NCBI RefSeq assembly: GCF_002379085.1
Contig: NZ_NBZW01000018.1
Span: forward strand, 28,114-92,113
Source of the DNA: Polaromonas sp. AET17H-212
GTDB lineage: Bacteria > Pseudomonadota > Gammaproteobacteria > Burkholderiales > Burkholderiaceae_C
Reading direction: 5' to 3'
DNA length: 64,000 bases
Below are positions 51,944-61,300 of this stretch, one piece after another. The translations under genes were made by a program, and so were the position numbers. The notes under the pieces are model-generated. The model saw only the letters and a program-made list of their open reading frames with translations. It was not told where the DNA came from and made no database searches. The first letter of the stretch is position 1, and every line of letters starts with the position of its first letter.

Positions 51944-52915
51944 ATGGCTGATCAGACATCCGGTTTCAAGCAGATCACGCCCGAGCCCGAATTCGGCCTG
52001 GCCGAGGCCCAGCGAAGAATGCAGCAGCAGCTGATGGAAATGACCGGGGTGGCCCAGTCCGTCTTCCACCTGGACACCCAGCAGCTCAGCTGGAACCCGC
52101 GCGCCTATCAGCTGTTTGGCATGCCTGCAGGCACCCCCATGACGCTGGAAGCAGCCATGGGCCTGGTGTATCCGGACGATTTGGATTTGCTGGTCCGGGC
52201 GCGCGACCAGCTGCGCAAGACCCCGGGGGCCATCGAACTGGACTACCGCGTCATCCGCCCCGACGGCGGCCTGGTGGACGTGCATGCCTTGCTCTATCTG
52301 GAGTCCGATGCCCAGGGCCGGCCGTTGGCTTACATCGAAATGAGCCTGGACGTTACCGAGCGCAAACGGGTGGAAAACGCCCTGCTCCAGTCTGCGCGCT
52401 TGTGCCGGGCACTGGACCAGGTTTCCACCGATGGTTACTGGGAACAGACCGCCGCTGCGCAAGGCGGCAGCCCGGCAGACACACGGTCGGCCCCCCTGCA
52501 GAGTCCCAAGGCCGCCAGCCAGGGCCTGCAGCGAAAAATGCGGGTGCTGTATGTGGAGGACAACATGTACAACCTCATGCTGTTTGACGACGTCATGCGA
52601 ACGCGCGACGATGTCGAGGTCCGCATGGCACAAAACGGTGTCCAGGGCTTTGAGGTGGCCGGCAGCTGGTTGCCCGATGTGCTGGTGCTCGATGGCCGGC
52701 TGCCGGATACCCATGGGATTGATCTGCTCAAACGCATGCGGGAGATCCCGGGCCTGCGGGCAACGCCGGCCTTCATGTGTTCGGCCGACACCCAGCCGGA
52801 GCACAGGGTGCTTGCCGAGCAGGCAGGATTTGCCGGTTACTGGACCAAACCAGTGGACTTTGACAAGGTGTTCGACGAGCTCGACCGGGTTGCAGCCGAA
52901 ACCGAGTTGGGTTAG
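51944..52915 (+). CDS. PAS-REC protein without kinase domain
   Basis: A 323-residue cytoplasmic protein. A PAS domain (about 30-145; VFHLDTQQLSWNPRAYQLFG, YRVIRPDGGLVDVHA, MSLDVTERKRVENAL) is joined by a helical/Pro-rich linker (about 150-198) to a receiver domain (about 200-318). The receiver has LYVEDNMYN, the phospho-acceptor in DVLVLDGRLPDTHG and the lysine in YWTKPVDFDK. HisKA and HATPase domains are missing, so it cannot autophosphorylate. It may be a phosphate sink or a relay for a kinase encoded elsewhere. Start ATG at 51944. Confidence 0.88.
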   Translation: MADQTSGFKQITPEPEFGLAEAQRRMQQQLMEMTGVAQSVFHLDTQQLSWNPRAYQLFGMPAGTPMTLEAAMGLVYPDDLDLLVRARDQLRKTPGAIELDYRVIRPDGGLVDVHALLYLESDAQGRPLAYIEMSLDVTERKRVENALLQSARLCRALDQVSTDGYWEQTAAAQGGSPADTRSAPLQSPKAASQGLQRKMRVLYVEDNMYNLMLFDDVMRTRDDVEVRMAQNGVQGFEVAGSWLPDVLVLDGRLPDTHGIDLLKRMREIPGLRATPAFMCSADTQPEHRVLAEQAGFAGYWTKPVDFDKVFDELDRVAAETELG

Positions 52916-53056
52916 GGCCTTTTTTGCGAGTGCACAAACCGGGTGACCAGGCCCCAGGCGCCGCCTTCACAGGCGCAGGTGGCCCGCATGGATGGGGCCT
53001 GCTGCGCATCCACTCCAGCTGACAAGCCGCCTGTCCCCACCAGGCGGCTCCGGCAA

Positions 53057-55312
53057 TTACTGGATGTCCTGCACCGGCGTCACGGAACTCTCGCGCACGA
53101 TCAGCCAGCGGTCGCCCACCCGCTCCCATTGCAGGGTTTTGGTCACCACGTCCCGGTAGTTGGCCGAGCGGTAGGTCTGCCGGAATGTCGCCGTTGCATG
53201 GGTAGCGTCGGGCGTGGCAACCGACAGTTCGCTCACTTCCACAGAAATATCAACGGCACGCGCCAGAACCGCCTTGCGCTTTTCTTTCCAGGCGTCCCGG
53301 TCACCCTCGTTGGACGGCACAAAGCCGGGCGCATAAAAGCCAAGGTAAGCATCCACATCCCGCGTTGACCAGGCCGCGCGCCAAGCTTCCAGGGCATTGC
53401 TGATCTCGCTGCTGCCGCCAGCCTCTGGCACCGCGGCCGGCACCGGCGCCGCAACGGGCACTGGTTTGGGCGCTGCCGCGGAGGGTGTCGGCTGCAGGGC
53501 GGGCCTGGCGGCCGGCGCAGACGCCAAGGCCTGCTGCGCGGCACGTTCGCGCGCATTGGCCAGGGCCGTCTGCTGTTCCAGCGTCCGCCGGAGTTCGCTG
53601 CTCCCGGAACCAGCGGGCGTTGTCGCCGGTGTCGCAGGGGCAGGCGGTGCAACTGGTGTGGCCGGAGTGGCCAGTACAGGGACTGGCGCCAGACGGCCAC
53701 CCGCCAGGGGCAAGGGCGTCGCGGTGGGTGCAACAACTTCCTGCACCGCGCGCTCGCGCGCGTTCAACAGCGCGGTCTCCTTCAACTGATCGGCGGCCCG
53801 CTGGATCAGGGCGTCCTTGTCCACCACATACACGCTAACAGGCTCGGCCGGACAGTGCTGCGAAGCGTCTTCACCGTCGCTCCACTGATCCAGCCCGGAA
53901 AAGCCGCCTGTCTCGATTCTGGAAAGCTCAAGGGCAGCCAACAGCGTGCCCAGACCCGCCTGCGTCCTGGCGTAAGCGATGTTGAGGTCTTGCTCGGCGT
54001 TGGCCACGGCACGCTTGGCCTGGAACAGTTCGTTCTCCGTGTCCAGCAAATCCAGCAGCGTGCGCTGGCCGATGTCGAATTGCTGGCGGTAGGCATTGCG
54101 CGCTTTCTCGAGAGACACCTTGTTCTGATCAAGATAGCCCAGCTGCTCCTTGAGCTTGCGCGAATCGTTGTAGGCGATCAGCAGCGTCTGCCGGATGTCG
54201 CGGCAGGTCTTGTCGCGCAAGTCCTTGGCCACATTGAGTTGCTCGGCAAACTGGCGCTCCCGCGCCCGGTCGCTGAAGCCGTTGAACAGGTTCCAGCTCA
54301 TGACCACTTCCGCCACGGTGGCGTCGGTACTGCCCGTGACGCCGTTCAGGTTGGCGCCCTGCTCGCGGCGCAAACGCAGGTCGAAACGCGGCTGGTAAGC
54401 ACCGCTGCGGGAGGCCAATGCAGCATTGGAAGCACGCACGTTTTCAATCGACGCGCGCAAGGCCCCATTGCGTTGCTGCGCGCTGCGTATCGCACCGGAT
54501 GCGTTCTCCGGAATATCCCGCATCAACGGCGCAGGCACCGGCATGTCCCGGGTTGGCATCAGGCCCACAATTCGCTGGAAACGCGCCGTGGTGTCGTGCA
54601 AGTTGGAGGTTTCGATCAGCAGATTGGACTCAGCCACGGCCAGACGCGCGGAGATCTGCTCCAGATCGACGGCCCGCGCCACCTTCGCCTTGACGCGTCG
54701 CTCTGTCTGGTCAAAAACCGAACGGTGCTGGACAAAATTGTCCTCGGCCAGGCGCAAAAGCTCCCGGTAGCGCAAAACATCGTAATAGGCGCGCACCGCT
54801 TCAAGTGCCACACTCTCCGAGGTGTCCAAAAACTCGAACAGGCGCACCAGCCGCGCATGGTCAAGCCGCTTGACGTCGTTGCGCGTGGCAAAGCCGTCGT
54901 AAAGCAGCTGGGTGATGGTCAGGGACGCTGAATTGCGGTCGAAGCGGCTGCCAATCGTTGCAGCCGCATTGCGCCGCTCCGCGCCGCTGCCGGCTGCGAG
55001 ATCGACCTTGGGCAACAAGGCGCCGGCGCCAACATCACGCTCACCGTCGGCGGCCTTGATGGTGTGCCAGCGCGCGAGAACTTCGGGGTTGTTCAGCACC
55101 GCATTCTGTGCGGCTTCCTTGAGCGTCAGCGGCTTGCCAGTTGCCTGGGCCAAAACCGACGCCGGAAACACCAGCGCCAGGGCGCTGAACGCAACACCGG
55201 CAAGCATCAGCGCGGCCAGGGTGTTTTTCAGGCAGTAGCGCACGGCAACGCGCTGGCCATGCGAAAAAGTACCAGCAACAAGAGGGGCCAGCAGGGACTG
55301 TCTCAAGTTCAT
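53057..55312 (-). CDS. TolC-family outer-membrane channel with C-terminal NTF2/Cds6-like domain (LapE-type)
   Basis: A 751-residue exported protein. The N-terminus is a basic segment then signal core (about 31-50). Residues 60 to about 470 form a TolC channel (LTLKEAAQNAVLNNPEVLAR, LTITQLLYDGFATRNDVKRL, LLDTENELFQAKRAVANAEQ). A Pro/Ala-rich stretch (about 510-635) holds two copies of a LLNARERAVQE / LANARERAAQQ helix. Residues 640-751 (AWRAAWSTRDVDAYLGFYAP to RWLIVRES) look like an NTF2-fold Cds6-type domain. TolC channels normally end near residue 450-480. It exports the RTX adhesin across the outer membrane. ATG at 55312 preferred to GTG at 55321. Confidence 0.88.
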   Translation of the reverse strand: MNLRQSLLAPLVAGTFSHGQRVAVRYCLKNTLAALMLAGVAFSALALVFPASVLAQATGKPLTLKEAAQNAVLNNPEVLARWHTIKAADGERDVGAGALLPKVDLAAGSGAERRNAAATIGSRFDRNSASLTITQLLYDGFATRNDVKRLDHARLVRLFEFLDTSESVALEAVRAYYDVLRYRELLRLAEDNFVQHRSVFDQTERRVKAKVARAVDLEQISARLAVAESNLLIETSNLHDTTARFQRIVGLMPTRDMPVPAPLMRDIPENASGAIRSAQQRNGALRASIENVRASNAALASRSGAYQPRFDLRLRREQGANLNGVTGSTDATVAEVVMSWNLFNGFSDRARERQFAEQLNVAKDLRDKTCRDIRQTLLIAYNDSRKLKEQLGYLDQNKVSLEKARNAYRQQFDIGQRTLLDLLDTENELFQAKRAVANAEQDLNIAYARTQAGLGTLLAALELSRIETGGFSGLDQWSDGEDASQHCPAEPVSVYVVDKDALIQRAADQLKETALLNARERAVQEVVAPTATPLPLAGGRLAPVPVLATPATPVAPPAPATPATTPAGSGSSELRRTLEQQTALANARERAAQQALASAPAARPALQPTPSAAAPKPVPVAAPVPAAVPEAGGSSEISNALEAWRAAWSTRDVDAYLGFYAPGFVPSNEGDRDAWKEKRKAVLARAVDISVEVSELSVATPDATHATATFRQTYRSANYRDVVTKTLQWERVGDRWLIVRESSVTPVQDIQ

Positions 55313-55620
55313 GCGATCCACAGCTTCGCCGTTACACTGACAGAACCCGACGTGCAGGCAGTGGCAGCCGGGGTCAGCATGGCAAAGCGTTTGGGTTGCT
55401 TTTCTGGCATCTTTTTACTCTTTGCTACAAATGGACGCGCACTGTGCAGACTGCGGAATGATCGAGCCATCAACTTGAGTGATTAGAAAATCATTCGAAA
55501 TCAGGTTAACAAATCACCGTTAGTTACTGTTTTATATAGATATTTTCATATTAACGCAGGATTTTCCGAAGAGCAATTAATATCCGGGCGAATTTCACCA
55601 CTGCGGCGAAAACGAAACAC
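55313..55620. promoter_or_regulatory. AT-rich divergent spacer between tolC and lapG
   Basis: A 308-bp region without a gene. The right half is far more AT-rich than the flanks (GTTTTATATAGATATTTTCA and neighbours near 55530), a likely promoter for lapG-lapD. A 5-bp inverted repeat TGATT-AGAA-AATCA lies at 55480-55493. No -35/-10 pair could be fixed. Confidence 0.5.
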
Positions 55621-56283
55621 TTGAAGCACCTCCCCAAAGCCGCCCTGATTGTCGTGCTGCTCGTTCTCGGGGCGCTGAAGGTGGCCGCGGTTGATTTTGA
55701 CCGCATGCAAAGCGTCCTGACCCAGCGCTTTGGCCCGACCGCCCGCGAATCATTCCGCGACTGGCAAAAACTCCTGCAGAGCAGCGCGGACCAGACGGCA
55801 TCGGTCCAGCTCAGGCGGGTCAATGACTTTTACAACCGCCGGATCAGGTTCGGGGAAGACCAGCCCATCTGGGGACAAAGCGACTATTGGGCCACCCCGA
55901 TGGAAACCCTGGGCAAAGGCGCGGGCGACTGCGAAGATTTTGCAATCGCCAAGTATTTCACGCTGCTGCTGCTCAACATTCCTGACGAGAAATTGCGCCT
56001 GATCTATGTGCAGGCCCGGTTGGGTGGCGTCAACAGCAGCATCACCCAGGCCCACATGGTGCTGGCCTATTACCCGTCCCCCGAGGCCGAACCCCTGATT
56101 CTCGACAACCTGATTGACGACTTGCTGCCTGCATCGCGCCGCCCGGACCTGCAACCGGTGTTCAGCTTCAACAGCCAGGGACTCTGGCAAGGCGCCTCCG
56201 GCGCGCGAGGCGCCGGAGGCCCCGCCAATCTGACCCGGTGGCAGGAGTTGCTCAGGCGTGCCCGCGCCGAAGGTTTTGACTGA
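55621..56283 (+). CDS. lapG: LapG, calcium-dependent periplasmic adhesin protease
   Basis: A 220-residue transglutaminase-like cysteine protease (BTLCP). Signal peptide PKAALIVVLLVLGALKVAA. Catalytic triad: C104 in GAGDCEDFA, H145 in TQAHMVLAYY and D162 in LILDNLIDD, with spacings close to LapG. It clips the N-terminus of the LapA-type adhesin to release cells unless held by LapD. No ATG precedes the signal peptide, so TTG 55621 is the likely start, implying weak translation. Followed by lapD 46 bp downstream. Confidence 0.93.
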   Translation: MKHLPKAALIVVLLVLGALKVAAVDFDRMQSVLTQRFGPTARESFRDWQKLLQSSADQTASVQLRRVNDFYNRRIRFGEDQPIWGQSDYWATPMETLGKGAGDCEDFAIAKYFTLLLLNIPDEKLRLIYVQARLGGVNSSITQAHMVLAYYPSPEAEPLILDNLIDDLLPASRRPDLQPVFSFNSQGLWQGASGARGAGGPANLTRWQELLRRARAEGFD

Positions 56284-56329
56284 ACCCATTTAGAAACCGC
56301 TATAAGAACTGTTCCGAGGGGAATCTTCC

Positions 56330-58237
56330 ATGTCGATGTACCGCCAAATGTGGCTCGCAATCATTCTCAGCACGCTGCTGGCGCTGCTGGGTGGCCTGCT
56401 GGCGTCCACGCTGAACGCCCGAAGCTACCTGAGCGAGCAGCTCAGCGCCAAAAACACCGACAACGCTACCGCGCTGGCACTGGCGCTGAGCCAGCAGCGT
56501 GCCGATGCGGTCATGGTGGATCTGACGGTGTCGGCCCTGTTCGACAGCGGCCACTATGCCCTGATTCGTGTTGTGGACCCTCTTGGGAAAACCATTGTCG
56601 AGCGGATCGCACCGGCCACGGCACGCACCGTGCCGACCTGGTTTGTGCAGGCGCTGCCGCTGAACGCGACACCCGGACAAGCGCAGATCAGCAACGGCTG
56701 GACCCAGCTCGGCACCCTGACCCTTGTCAGCGACAGCCATTTCGCCTACCTGGCGCTGTGGAAAAGCGTCGTGCAACTGGTGGTCGCCCTGGGCCTGTCG
56801 GGACTGCTCGGCGGTTTCCTCGGGGCCATGATCCTGCGACGCCTTCGCGAACCGCTGCAGCGGGTCATCAAGCAGGCCAGCGACATCAGCGAACGCCGTT
56901 TTGTGCTGATTGATGTGCCGCAAGTGCCAGAACTCAAACAACTGGCCCTGGCCATGAACAGCACGGTCACCCGGCTCAAGACCATGTTTGCCGAAGAAGC
57001 GCAACGCCTCGAGGTGCTTCGTATCAGCGCCAATTACGACCCCCTCACGGGCCTGGCCAACCGGACCTTCTTTCTGACCCAGTTGCTGGACTCGCTGGAC
57101 ACCGAAGAGGCCACGGGCGGCACGCTGCTGCTGGTGCGTCTGGCCAATTTCTCGCGACATCACCAGCGCCTGGGAACGCCGGCTGTCAATGAACTCCTGA
57201 AAGCCTTCGCTGCGGTGCTGGACCGGCACGCCGCGCAGGCCCACGCGGTGGCAGCACGCATCGGTGAATCCGATTTTGCGCTGCTGGTGCCAGGCCCGAC
57301 CGGTGCGCATGAGGTGGCGCGCAAGCTGCTGGCGGCGCTGGTGGAGGCGAGTGCCGCCCTGACCGGAAGCCGGCCCGCTGCCTACATCGGCATGGGCAAG
57401 TTGCAGCACGGACAGGACATGGCGGGTTTGATGGCCCAGGTCTCGGGCGCACTGGTGGCGGCCGAGGCGACAGGCGACAACGCCATCCGCGAGGCTGGCA
57501 GCGAAACCACCACCGAAAATGACCCTCAAACAGCAGACCTGATCAGGCAGGCCGTCGCCAATGGCCAGGTTCGCCAGCTCACTTTCCCGGTCCTTGATCT
57601 GAAAGGACATCTCGTCCATCGGGACTGCACCACGGAACTGATGCTGGATGGCTCCCAGGCCTGGCAGCCCACCCGGCACTTCCGGCAAGTCGGCGAGGCT
57701 TTTCAACTGATGCCGCTGATCGATCTGTCGGCGATCCGGCTGGCGCTTGGAAAACTGGGCAGCGATCCGGGCTTGGTCGGCCTGGCGGTCAGTGTGTCGG
57801 CACTTTCTGTCAGCGACAAAGACTTTCGCTCGCACTTGCTGGACATGCTCAGGGGAAACCAGGAAGCGGCCCGCCGCCTGTGGCTGGAGGTGCCGGAAGC
57901 TGCGGCCGTCCAGCACCTCGACAGTTTCCGCGAATTCGTCGCCGACATCAGAAAAGCCGGTAGCCGTGTGGGACTGGGCCAGTTTGGCCGGCATTTCAGC
58001 CAGGTCGATGCGTTGCACGATCTCGGGCTCGATTTCCTGAAGGTCGATGCCAGCTTCATCCGGGGCCTGCAATACAGCACGGACAACCAGCTCTTCCTCA
58101 AGAGCCTGGCAAGCGTGGCCCACAAAATGGGCATGCAGGTTTATGCCGACGGCGTGATCGACCGCGCGGAACTGGCAGCCCTGGAAGGGGCGGGCTTCGA
58201 CGGAGCGTCGGGGCCTGCTGTCAAAGAGCCCGTCTGA
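56330..58237 (+). CDS. lapD: LapD, inside-out c-di-GMP receptor controlling LapG
   Basis: A 635-residue inner-membrane protein. Transmembrane helices at about 8-26 and 147-168 flank the LapD/MoxY-type periplasmic domain, which has the key Trp in SNGWTQLG (W124) that contacts LapG. A HAMP linker (169-220) leads to a GGDEF domain whose motif is degenerate (GESDF, 312-316) and an EAL domain with TTELM at 434-438 in place of EAL, so neither should be catalytic. c-di-GMP binding to the EAL-like domain sequesters LapG and keeps adhesin on the surface. Confidence 0.95.
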   Translation: MSMYRQMWLAIILSTLLALLGGLLASTLNARSYLSEQLSAKNTDNATALALALSQQRADAVMVDLTVSALFDSGHYALIRVVDPLGKTIVERIAPATARTVPTWFVQALPLNATPGQAQISNGWTQLGTLTLVSDSHFAYLALWKSVVQLVVALGLSGLLGGFLGAMILRRLREPLQRVIKQASDISERRFVLIDVPQVPELKQLALAMNSTVTRLKTMFAEEAQRLEVLRISANYDPLTGLANRTFFLTQLLDSLDTEEATGGTLLLVRLANFSRHHQRLGTPAVNELLKAFAAVLDRHAAQAHAVAARIGESDFALLVPGPTGAHEVARKLLAALVEASAALTGSRPAAYIGMGKLQHGQDMAGLMAQVSGALVAAEATGDNAIREAGSETTTENDPQTADLIRQAVANGQVRQLTFPVLDLKGHLVHRDCTTELMLDGSQAWQPTRHFRQVGEAFQLMPLIDLSAIRLALGKLGSDPGLVGLAVSVSALSVSDKDFRSHLLDMLRGNQEAARRLWLEVPEAAAVQHLDSFREFVADIRKAGSRVGLGQFGRHFSQVDALHDLGLDFLKVDASFIRGLQYSTDNQLFLKSLASVAHKMGMQVYADGVIDRAELAALEGAGFDGASGPAVKEPV

Positions 58238-58259
58238 CAACCACCGACCCACCGCCCTT

Positions 58260-58301
58260 AAAAGAAGCCGCCGGATCAAAAAGATCCGGCGGCTTCTTTT
58301 T
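58260..58301. terminator. Bidirectional rho-independent terminator
   Basis: An 18-bp perfect stem (AAAAGAAGCCGCCGGATC / GATCCGGCGGCTTCTTTT) around AAAAA, with T-run ends on both strands, separates the convergent lapD and adhesin genes. Confidence 0.93.
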
Positions 58302-58318
58302 GCCAGCGACCGGGCGCG

Positions 58319-61300
58319 TCAGTCCGTGTTGAGTTTTCCTCTGGTCAGCAGGTCCTGAATCACCTGCTGGTCGGTGGTGTACACGCCAATCATGTCGACA
58401 CCGGACAGCACAATCCGCTGATCGACGGCGCCGGTAACCACTCCGGAGGGCGCCCCCACCGCATGCGGATCGCTGGAGAAACCGCCTGTGCTGCTGATGT
58501 GAACAATCGTGTCTGAACCCGATTTTTCGAAGTGCAGGAAGTTCGCCAGATTGCCCGGACCGGCGCCGGCCATTTCGCCGACCAGCAAGTCGCGCAAATC
58601 CAGGATATCGCCCCCGCCTGCGGGCAGGGCTGTATTGAAGTCGGTGACCGTATCTATTGCGGGCGTACCGGCCGCACCCCGGTCAGCCAGTTTCCATTCA
58701 AATATGTCTGCACCGGCACCGCCCGTCAACGTGTCGTTGCCTGCGCCGCCGATCAAGGTATCGGCGCCCGAGCCACCGATTAGTGTGTCGTTACCTGCGC
58801 CTCCGCTGAGGGAATCGTTCCCCGAGCCACCAAGGAGGACGTCGGCCCCACTTGTCCCGATAAGCACCCTGTCTCCGTCCAGACCAATGGTGACCATGCC
58901 TGTGTCGCTGTCGCCATTGGAATCCGAAATCTTGTAGCCCAGGTCCAGATCAAAGTTGACGTCGTAACGCACGGCGCTGATCGACGTGACACCCAACTTG
59001 TAAGAACTCTGGGTGCCCGCTTCAAACACCAGTTTTTCAATCGCTGTTCCGTCCGGCGACTTCACGGTGAAGCCACCGGAGCCGTCCAGGTCGGCATTGG
59101 TGACGTAAACCGAGAACGTGCCACCGCCAACCTTGTAGCCGGTGATCGTCAACTCATCTGGTGCCGACGCGGACGCACTGTCGAAGTTGAAAAGCGTGAT
59201 CCGTAATGACCCCACGTCATCACGTACAGTCGTTTTCGCGGTGACACCGTCGGTGTAGGTTGCACCCGCCGCAGCAAAGTCCATGGTCAGCTTCTCGCCC
59301 GCATTCATCAGGTTGTTGTCGGTGCCGATGTACGTGGCGCTGGTGTTGACGGTATGCGTGGTGATGGTGCCGTCCAGCGTATTCATTGAAGTAATAACGG
59401 CGTCATAAGCAATGGCGCCCGTGGAGTCCTTGAAGCCCAGCACCAGGTCCGATCCGTTGCCGCCGCCGGGCAGCACAATGCCGCCATCGACCATCACCGA
59501 GGCCCCCATCAAGCCCGCCGGCTGGGTGTAGGTGATGTCGGCATTGCCCGAGCCGTTGAGCGCAATATTGACGGTGAAGACCGTGGTGGAAATCCCACCG
59601 ATCATCGCCGTGCCCGCGGCGGTGATGCTGGCGCCACTCCCGCTGTACGTGACCGTGACCAAATGACCTTCCACATACATGCTGGGCAGGGTGGAGCCGG
59701 CCGAGTTCCACGAAAGGGTGTTGCCGCCGTCCGTCGACAGGTAGGTGGCAATTGACTGGGTGACGCTGCCGGAGAAGCCGGCTTCGTTGATGATCACAAC
59801 GTTGGAATCGGCGATGGTCGGAACGTCGTTGACTCCGCTGGTCGGCTGGGCGACGGAGACAGAGATCGGCGTCGACGCATTGGCACTGTTGCTGGACTCC
59901 GTGCTAGTTGCCGTCGCCGTTAGATTGAAGGTACCGGTCGTGGCCGGCCGGTCTACTGTCAGCAGCAGCCCTGTCAATTGACCGGCGGGAACGGTCCAAC
60001 TGTAGTTTGCACCCACAGTAGTGCGCGTCAGGACTGTTCCATCACTCAGCTTGAGGACGGCCGTGGCCGACAAGGTGGCCGTTGGCGCGGAGAACACGAC
60101 ACTGCCCAAAGACTCGCTGCCGTCTCTGTCGACCAACGTCTGGGTCGCATCGACACGGTAGGTGTAGGTCGGAACATCCTTTATCGACACGTCGTCGAGA
60201 TAGACCTTAACGCTACTTACAGCGCCGCTGGTGAAGGTGAGGGCGTGGGAAGTCGCGGCGGCCGTCACCCTGAAGGTGGCGGTATTCAACGCTGTGGCGC
60301 TGGCGGTCCAGGTGATCGCGGAACTCAAAATCGTCGTCCCGCCAAAGGAAACGACGACGCCGCTCAGGGATGCCGTGCTAATTGCCAGATCCACACTGAC
60401 GATGTACTCCTCCCCGACAGTCAGGTTAGAGATGGTCTGGCTCGCGCTCGCGTACTTGTTAGCAGCGGTTCCGGTCGCGAGCAGCAACGCGTTGCCGCTG
60501 ATGCCGCTGACTCCTGAGCTCACATACGTGGCAGTGCCCTGATTAGTGGTGGACAGGGTCCAATCGACACTGGCAGCATCCAGCGCGCCACTGAGGACGT
60601 ACTCGGTCGTCGGAGGTGGGTCATTCGCCGGTGCCGCCACTGTAAGCGAAATCGTCGGCGCGTCAGCCACCGCCGTTATCCCTACGGTCGCTCTTGCAGT
60701 TGTCACATTTCCGGTGGTGGTGTCGGTTTTCAGGACGGTGAAACTGTCGCTGCCCGAATAATTTGCCCCGGGCGTGTAGATCAGGTTGCCGCCCGACTGG
60801 GTCACCGTTCCGCTGCTGCCCTGTCCCAGCAGAGTGTAGGTGTAGCCGCCGGGCGCAGTCAGTGTGACCGCGCTGTCCTCGTTGGTGGTCGCCGTGATCG
60901 GGTCGACCAGGATGGTCGAAGTCGAGATGTCAGCGGAAACATTGGCCACGCCGGTGTCGCTGGTCATGACAACCACGCGCACCGCCTCACTGAGCTCGGT
61001 GAACGCGTCCGTCAGGGCACGGACTTTCACCTCGAAAGTCGGGCTGGAACCGGCCGCGAGAGTAATGCTGGTGCTCGCGCTGCTGATCCAGGTTGTGCCG
61101 CCATCGATGCTGTATTGGTAGTCGGTGCCGAGGGTGGCGCTGCCTTCGAACCGCAGGGTGACCGTCGTTGTCGTGGCCTTTGCAGAGCTGAGCTCAACGT
61201 CGAAGCTGCCGTCTGACCCCTCACTCAGGTAAGCAGGCCCACTGACCAGCAATGAGGGTTTGTCGTTGATCGTCGTCTGGCCAATGGCGGTTGTGTTGGC

